In this document: positions 4,830-8,594 of the stretch, piece by piece
How positions within the stretch are numbered: the first letter of the stretch is position 1
Layout of the letters: each line of letters opens with the position of its first letter
Assembly (NCBI GenBank): GCA_964418425.1
Contig: CAYQLT010000088.1
Span: 1-8,594 of the forward strand
DNA: 8,594 bases
Direction: 5' to 3'
DNA from: CAYQLT01 sp964418425
GTDB taxonomy: Bacteria; Bacillota; Limnochordia; Limnochordales; Geochordaceae
The notes under the pieces: generated by a model
Database searches by the model: none
What the model was told of the DNA's origin: nothing
Seen by the model: the letters and a program-made list of their open reading frames with translations, nothing else
Translations under genes and position numbers: made by a program

Positions 4830-6002
4830 GTGACCCGGCAGGAGCTTCTGGAGAGCGTGGAAAACGGGGAAAGCTCCCGCATCGAGTTTAAGCTCGAGGC
4901 CGTCTCCCCCGCCGCCCTGGCGGAGGTGGTGGTGGCGTTTGCCAACACGGAGGGCGGCGCCGTCCTGATCGGGGTGGCCGACGACGGCCGCATCGAGGGT
5001 GTGACCCGACCCGACCTGGAAACCTTCTGCATGAACGTGTGCCGCGAAAACGTGGTGCCGCCGATCATCCCGGTGTATGAGTCCATCAAGCTTGCGGACG
5101 GCAAGCGAATCGCCGTCCTGACCGTGGGCAAAAGCCCCTTTCGACCGCACCGCACCCAGCGCGGGCACTACTACCTGCGCGTGGGCAGCACCAACCGGGA
5201 GGCCAGCCCCGACGAGCTGCGCAGGCTTTTCCAGGCGACCGGGCAGCTTTACTACGACGAACTGCCGGTTCCGGGGGCTGGCATGGAGGCCATCGACCCT
5301 GCCGCCGTCTCCCGGTTCTTCCTGACGTTTAACGGCTTTGATCCCTTCGCCCGGGAACCTGGCGACACGCTGCGCACCCTCGTCAACGCGGGTATTCTCA
5401 CCGAACGGGCCGGTCCCCCGCCCGTCGCCACGGTCGGGGGGCTATTACTGTTCGGCCGTTACCCGCAGCGCTGGCTTCCTCAGAGCGCCGTCCAGGTGGC
5501 GCACCATCGAGGACGGGACCTGACGGATCCCCTCCTGAGCCTGGCCACCGTCGAGGGCCGTCTGGAGGACCTGCTGGAGCGGACTCTGTCCGCCATTCGG
5601 GCGGGCGTGACCCGCCGGGTGGAGATGCAGGGGGCCCGGCGAGTGGACCGCGAACCCTATCCCGTATCGGTGCTGCGGGAGGCCACGGTCAACGCCCTGG
5701 TGCACCGGGACTACAGCCTACCGGCCATGACGCGGGTTCTCGTCTTCGAGGATCGGATCGAGTTTCACAGCCCCGGGCGCCTGCCCAACACGGTGACGCC
5801 GGAGCGCATGCGCCTGGGGATCTCGGTACCCCGGCACCCGTTCCTTTTGCGCTACGTGCAGAACCTTGGCTACGTGGAGCGGCTCGGCCGGGGCATCCCC
5901 AGCATCCTGCGCACCATGCGGGAACTGGGCGCTCCCGAGCCCCGGCTGCAGGAGCAGGGCGACGAGTTTGTGCTGACCCTCTTCGCCGCTCCGCTCGTGT
6001 GA
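4830..6002 (+). CDS. AlbA_2 (Schlafen-like) protein with GHKL ATPase-like C-terminus
   Basis: 390 residues from GTG 4830. A GTG nine bases upstream (4821) is in frame, but GAGAGG (4816-4821) is well spaced only for 4830. The N-terminal AlbA_2 domain (PF04326, COG2865 type) shows ESSRIEFK (14-21), AFANTEGGAVLIGV (36-49), ADDGRIEGV and YYLRVGSTNREASPDEL (about 114-130). A middle segment contains VGGLLLFGRYPQ. The C-terminal part is HATPase_c_4-like: LREATVNALVHRDYS with the N-box-like Asn near residue 287, then DRIEFHSPGRLPN and YVERLGRGIPSI. The usual C-terminal winged helix of longer relatives is absent or much reduced. The family is annotated as putative transcriptional regulators or RNA/DNA-binding stress and defence proteins; the exact role is unknown. 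It is divergent from the nucleotidyltransferase pair and convergent with the yvl-like operon. Confidence 0.85.
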   Translation: MTRQELLESVENGESSRIEFKLEAVSPAALAEVVVAFANTEGGAVLIGVADDGRIEGVTRPDLETFCMNVCRENVVPPIIPVYESIKLADGKRIAVLTVGKSPFRPHRTQRGHYYLRVGSTNREASPDELRRLFQATGQLYYDELPVPGAGMEAIDPAAVSRFFLTFNGFDPFAREPGDTLRTLVNAGILTERAGPPPVATVGGLLLFGRYPQRWLPQSAVQVAHHRGRDLTDPLLSLATVEGRLEDLLERTLSAIRAGVTRRVEMQGARRVDREPYPVSVLREATVNALVHRDYSLPAMTRVLVFEDRIEFHSPGRLPNTVTPERMRLGISVPRHPFLLRYVQNLGYVERLGRGIPSILRTMRELGAPEPRLQEQGDEFVLTLFAAPLV

Positions 6003-6179
6003 GCTGTCACCCGGCGCCAACAAGCCCGGGCCGGCCGTGGTGGGCGCAGGCCCGCTGTGGTGCCCACCGAGGGATGCGACCTGTGGTACGGGCCTCAGGA
6101 TGCGATGCGCCGCCAGCCACCGCCCGGGCATAGGAGGAGCAGCGCGCCGCTTCCCTCAGGTCTGCGGGTCCCGGACGAG

Positions 6180-6471
6180 CTAGCCGATGGCCGCGCTCAC
6201 CAGGCTCAAGAGAATGCTTCCCCAAAGCGCCGCCCAAAACCCCGAGACGTGGAACCCGGCCACCACGCTGGCCGTCAGCCACAGCATCAGGGCGTTTACC
6301 ACCAGCGTGAACAGCCCCAGNNNNNNNNNNNNNNNNNNNNNNNNNNNNNNNNNNNNNNNNNNNNNNNNNNNNNNNNNNNNNNNNNNNNNNNNNNNNNNNN
6401 NNNNNNNNNNNNNNNNNNNNAAACAAGAGTGCCACGCCGTTGACCAGCCAGCGCACCACCCAGCCCCGCAT
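6180..6471 (-). CDS. YvlD-type membrane protein (PF04020, phage holin family IV), interrupted by an assembly gap
   Basis: ATG at 6471 with GGGGAGG (6479-6485) seven bases upstream. The first 17 codons, MRGWVVRWLVNGVALLF, run exactly to the gap at 6421. Beyond the gap, 6320-6180 encodes 47 residues, LGLFTLVVNALMLW...GFHVSGFWAALWGSILLSLVSAAIG, then TAG. Both parts match the start and the second half of PF04020 proteins, which have four membrane helices in two repeated pairs. From memory of the family about 45 residues (roughly 135 bases) should lie between; the 100 N are not a multiple of three, so a literal translation changes frame and appears broken. I regard the gene as intact. Despite the family name these are mostly chromosomal membrane proteins; B. 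subtilis YvlD sits in the sigma-W envelope-stress operon yvlABCD. Here it is last in a similar operon. Confidence 0.8.
6321..6420. other. Assembly gap of 100 N
   Basis: Exactly 100 undetermined bases, the usual placeholder for a gap of unknown size. It lies wholly inside the YvlD-type gene. Both flanks end on whole codons of the same protein. Confidence 0.98.
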
Positions 6472-6560
6472 GCCCCTGCCTCCCCACCGCAGGCCCGGGC
6501 AGCCGGCGCAGCCCGATAGCGACCGCACGCCTGTGCCTCGAGCATAAGGCACGGCAGAGT

Positions 6561-6638
6561 CCCCGGGGTGAGGCGGCCGCCCGGCTCCGCTCGGTGCCGG
6601 AAGCCGCAAGCGCAGCCAACCGGAAGGCCGCCCCGGGG
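6561..6638. repeat. Long-range inverted repeat between the SHOCT-like and YvlD-type genes
   Basis: GGCGGCC (6572-6578) pairs with GGCCGCC (6626-6632), extended by CCCCGG (6561-6566) with CCGGGG (6633-6638) across a five-base bulge. A smaller CCGGC/GCCGG hairpin (6581-6585 with 6596-6600) sits inside. It begins directly after the TAA of the SHOCT-like gene. With no T-run after it, it more likely protects or separates parts of one transcript than terminates it. Confidence 0.4.
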
Positions 6639-7163
6639 TTACTCGACCGCGATCTCCACCCGGGCGTCGTCCTCCAGGACCTCCAGGATCTTACCGTACG
6701 CGCCCTGTTCAATCTGATCCAGCAGGCCGTGCAGGTCGATACCCTCCATATAGCGCGCCGCCGACCGGGGTATGAGCCGCAAAGCCGACCGGGCCAGCCC
6801 GAGGGGGATGGCAAGGCGAACCCGGTCCTCGCCGCCTTCGAAAATCCGGATGCGAAGCACCCGGCCCCGCCCTCCGGCGGCGGGCCTCCCCGATGCTGCC
6901 TCCCGTCCGGCTTCGGAGCCCTGGCCCGTCCCTTCGCCGCTACGGCCGCCTGTCGCCCCAGCCGTTGCGCCGCCGGGGCTTGCCACCTCCGCGGTTTCGC
7001 CGCCTCCCTGGGAGGACCCGCCAAACCCGAGCGCCTCCAGCAGCTGCAGGGCCTGCTCGGGGCTAAGCCGGCCCTGCTGGACCATCCGCAGGACGGAAAG
7101 CCGCTCGTCGCCTTCCGGTTCGTCGCGCGCAGGGCCGGTTGCCGGCTGCGCTCCCTCTCCCAT
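6639..7163 (-). CDS. SHOCT-like domain protein of the yvl-type operon
   Basis: 174 residues. Residues about 19-46 form the SHOCT-like helical segment (GDERLSVLRMVQQGRLSP, EQALQLLEALGFG), the oligomerisation-type module found at the N-terminus of YvlB/LiaX-like proteins. Residues about 47-98 are a Gly/Ala/Ser/Glu-rich linker. The C-terminal part, from GRVLRIRIFEGGEDRV through PLGLARSALRLIP to DARVEIAVE, resembles the alpha/beta module that follows SHOCT segments in DUF4097-associated proteins. There is no signal peptide or membrane helix, so it is probably cytoplasmic or membrane-associated through partners. ATG 7163 is preceded by a G-rich GGAAGGGGTGG, a weak Shine-Dalgarno match; no better start exists before the domain. 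It lies 103 bases after the DUF4097 gene and 167 before the YvlD-type gene, in line with envelope-stress sensing or regulation. That function is inference. Confidence 0.75.
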   Translation of the reverse strand: MGEGAQPATGPARDEPEGDERLSVLRMVQQGRLSPEQALQLLEALGFGGSSQGGGETAEVASPGGATAGATGGRSGEGTGQGSEAGREAASGRPAAGGRGRVLRIRIFEGGEDRVRLAIPLGLARSALRLIPRSAARYMEGIDLHGLLDQIEQGAYGKILEVLEDDARVEIAVE

Positions 7164-7189
7164 CCGCCCCCACCCCTTCCGCGATGGCC

Positions 7190-7215
7190 ATCGGGCGGCC
7201 GCTTCGCCGCCCGAT
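7190..7215. repeat. Intercistronic hairpin, 10-bp stem
   Basis: ATCGGGCGGC (7190-7199) pairs perfectly with GCCGCCCGAT (7206-7215) over the loop CGCTTC. It lies between the DUF4097 stop and the SHOCT-like start. No T-run follows on the minus strand, so it may modulate read-through or mRNA stability rather than terminate. A weaker AGACGC/GCGTCT stem (7245-7250 with 7262-7267) touches the DUF4097 stop codon. Confidence 0.5.
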
Positions 7216-7266
7216 CACCTCCCACGGACCACCGTGCGCCAGTAAGACGCAGGGCGCGTGGGCGTC

Positions 7267-8594
7267 TCAATCGGCCGTGATGGCCACGCTTCCCATGCGA
7301 GCACTGGCCTCCACCCGCAACGTCCGGGCTGCCCGCTCCAGGTTAGGCGTCTGGTAGGCAACCCGCTGTCGCCCCACCGGGCCGCTCTGGCTCACCAGCA
7401 CGGTTCCGGGCACCTCGATGCGGGCGGAGCCGGCGCTGCTGTTGGCCTCCAGGGCCAGCCCCAGTTCCTGCCGCTGGGCGGCCTCCCGCACCCGGGCGGG
7501 CAGGATGACCCGCACGCTGCCGTTGGAGGCCTCGGCGGCCACCCGCTGGTGGGCCGGGCCGTCGGGGCGGTCTTCGGGGCGCAAGGTGATGGAACCGTTG
7601 GAGGTGCTCACACGCACCTGGGCGCCACACAGCGCCCCGGTGACCGAACCGTTGATGGTGGTCGCCTCGACGATCTCCCCGCGCAGGCCGTCCAGCAACA
7701 GCGTGCCGTTGCTGGCGCGCACCACCGCCCGCCGCGCCTCGACGTGGCTCACATCCAGCCGCCCGTTGGTGGAGCGAGCCTCCAGGCTGTCGGCCCGCAC
7801 CCCGCGCAGGGCGATGGAGCCGTTGGCGGCTTCCGCCCGCAGGGTGACCTCCAGGCCGGCCGGCAACGTCAGCTCCAGGTCCACCGACCCCGCCATCCAC
7901 CCCTCGCAGCGGGCCGACAGGTGCGAGGGGCCATGCGTCACCGAGATCAGCCGTGCCCCGAGGCTCTCCGCGTCCTCCCGGGTTCGGCCCCGAACCTGCT
8001 TGCGCAGAACCAGGCGCCAGCGCCGGCCCGGCGTCAGCTCGCGGGCCGCTGCCGCCGCCGGCTCGCCAGGGGGTCCGCCCGCCGCGGCTCCCGCCGCCGG
8101 TTCGCCGGACGGCACGCCCGGCCCCGATTCGCCCGGCGCCACGGCAGCCGGTTCGGTGAAGACGGTGATGGAGCCGTTGCGGTTGAGCAGCTCCAGGTGG
8201 GGGACGCCGTCGCGCCCGAATTCGCCCGACAGCTCCTCGGTGAACGAGTAGGTGGGAAGGCCTACCGCCCCGAGCTGGCCGAACGCCTGCGCCAGGCGGT
8301 CCGCCACCGTCCGGCCCACCTCCTGCAGGCGCTCGCCCAGCTCGCTCAGCCGTTCGGTGGCCTCCCCGGCTCGCTCGCCCAGGCCGGCCCGGCCCGAAAC
8401 GGCCCGCTCCACCCGGTCGGCCAGCTCCTCGGCCAGGTCGGCGATGCGGGTGCCCAGCTGTTCGACCCAGCCCACCACATCCGGCCCGCGCTCGCCCGGG
8501 CCGGGCTCGCGGCCGCCGGCTCCCGCGCCTGCCCGCCCCTGACCCTCGGCGCCCGCGGCCGTCCTGCCGCGTGCCGCCGCCCCAGCTTCGCCCC
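7267..8594 (-). CDS. DUF4097 (YvlB/LiaG-like) repeat protein, 5' end outside the window
   Basis: The stop is TGA at 7269-7267; the frame is open to the window edge, giving about 441 visible residues. A GTG at 8478 is the first possible start, but no Shine-Dalgarno precedes it and the upstream codons continue as an Ala/Gly/Glu-rich linker, so I treat the gene as truncated. Visible parts: a linker; a helical, coiled-coil-like segment (WVEQLGTRIADLAEELADRV and following, about 8470-8260); a first strand pair with NRNGSITVF; an Ala/Pro/Gly insert containing a 13-residue repeat (SGEPAAGAAAGG, PGEPAAAAARE); then the DUF4097 repeats, with NGSIAL, NGRLDV, NGTLLL, NGSVTG, NGSITL and NGSVRV about 20 residues apart, a beta-solenoid pattern. 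Related B. subtilis YvlB is sigma-W controlled and linked to envelope stress. First gene of the three-gene run. A SHOCT segment may lie beyond the edge. Confidence 0.8.
   Translation of the reverse strand, partial: GEAGAAARGRTAAGAEGQGRAGAGAGGREPGPGERGPDVVGWVEQLGTRIADLAEELADRVERAVSGRAGLGERAGEATERLSELGERLQEVGRTVADRLAQAFGQLGAVGLPTYSFTEELSGEFGRDGVPHLELLNRNGSITVFTEPAAVAPGESGPGVPSGEPAAGAAAGGPPGEPAAAAARELTPGRRWRLVLRKQVRGRTREDAESLGARLISVTHGPSHLSARCEGWMAGSVDLELTLPAGLEVTLRAEAANGSIALRGVRADSLEARSTNGRLDVSHVEARRAVVRASNGTLLLDGLRGEIVEATTINGSVTGALCGAQVRVSTSNGSITLRPEDRPDGPAHQRVAAEASNGSVRVILPARVREAAQRQELGLALEANSSAGSARIEVPGTVLVSQSGPVGRQRVAYQTPNLERAARTLRVEASARMGSVAITAD

Noticed and set aside
6039..6068. Hairpin GGTGGGC/GCCCACC as terminator for the AlbA_2 gene
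   Set aside because: Only seven pairs, a 16-base loop and no T-run; another GGGC/GCCC pairing competes. No convincing terminator was found between the convergent genes.
6180..6471. Prophage holin
   Set aside because: Although the family is named for phage holins, there are no phage genes nearby and the neighbours match the chromosomal yvl-type operon.
6296..7270. 324-codon minus-strand frame through the assembly gap
   Set aside because: Wrong frame of the SHOCT-like gene and of the YvlD-type gene joined across 100 N.
1..8594. CRISPR arrays, tRNA, rRNA, insertion sequences
   Set aside because: No spaced direct repeats, no tRNA-like fold or rRNA motif, and no transposase or terminal inverted repeats with target duplications were seen.

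Overview
The window is a high-GC stretch (visibly around 70 percent), nearly all of it double-stranded coding-looking because of the GC bias, but only seven genes are well supported. The mix points to a high-GC Firmicutes relative with an outer membrane, most likely a member of the Limnochordia. The right side carries a DUF4097 / SHOCT-like / YvlD-type cluster of the kind seen in Firmicutes (B. subtilis yvlABCD). The left side carries two secreted, cysteine-free beta-barrel proteins that end in phenylalanine, as outer-membrane proteins do. Limnochordia are one of the few diderm Firmicutes lineages. This assignment is inference; no rRNA or marker gene is present.

Layout: 1-279 is noncoding, with a perfect 28-bp palindrome and the terminator of the first gene. 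280-1149 (minus) and 1561-3024 (minus) are two independent outer-membrane barrel genes, each with its own terminator hairpin and a long leader. The two leaders share the 12-mer AGGAAACATGGG followed by TTCCCCGC, each pair enclosed by an inverted repeat of different sequence. This is the best candidate here for an undescribed regulatory element. 3025-3768 is an unusually long gene-free leader/intergenic region.

3769-4716 (minus) holds a two-gene cassette: a small conserved hypothetical protein followed by a DUF6036/AbiEii-type nucleotidyltransferase with an intact GG...DID motif, resembling a toxin-antitoxin pair. Divergent from it, 4830-6002 (plus) encodes an AlbA_2 (Schlafen-like) protein with a GHKL-type C-terminal domain. 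Promoter-like extended -10 sequences lie on both strands between them. Together these form a small defence- or stress-like accessory island between housekeeping envelope genes.

6180-8594 (minus) is a yvl-like envelope operon, transcribed leftwards: a DUF4097 protein whose 5' end runs off the window, a SHOCT-like small protein, and a PF04020 (YvlD / phage-holin-IV) membrane protein. The last gene is interrupted by a 100-N assembly gap, so it looks broken in any automated translation although both flanks are intact and in frame with one another if the real gap is a multiple of three.
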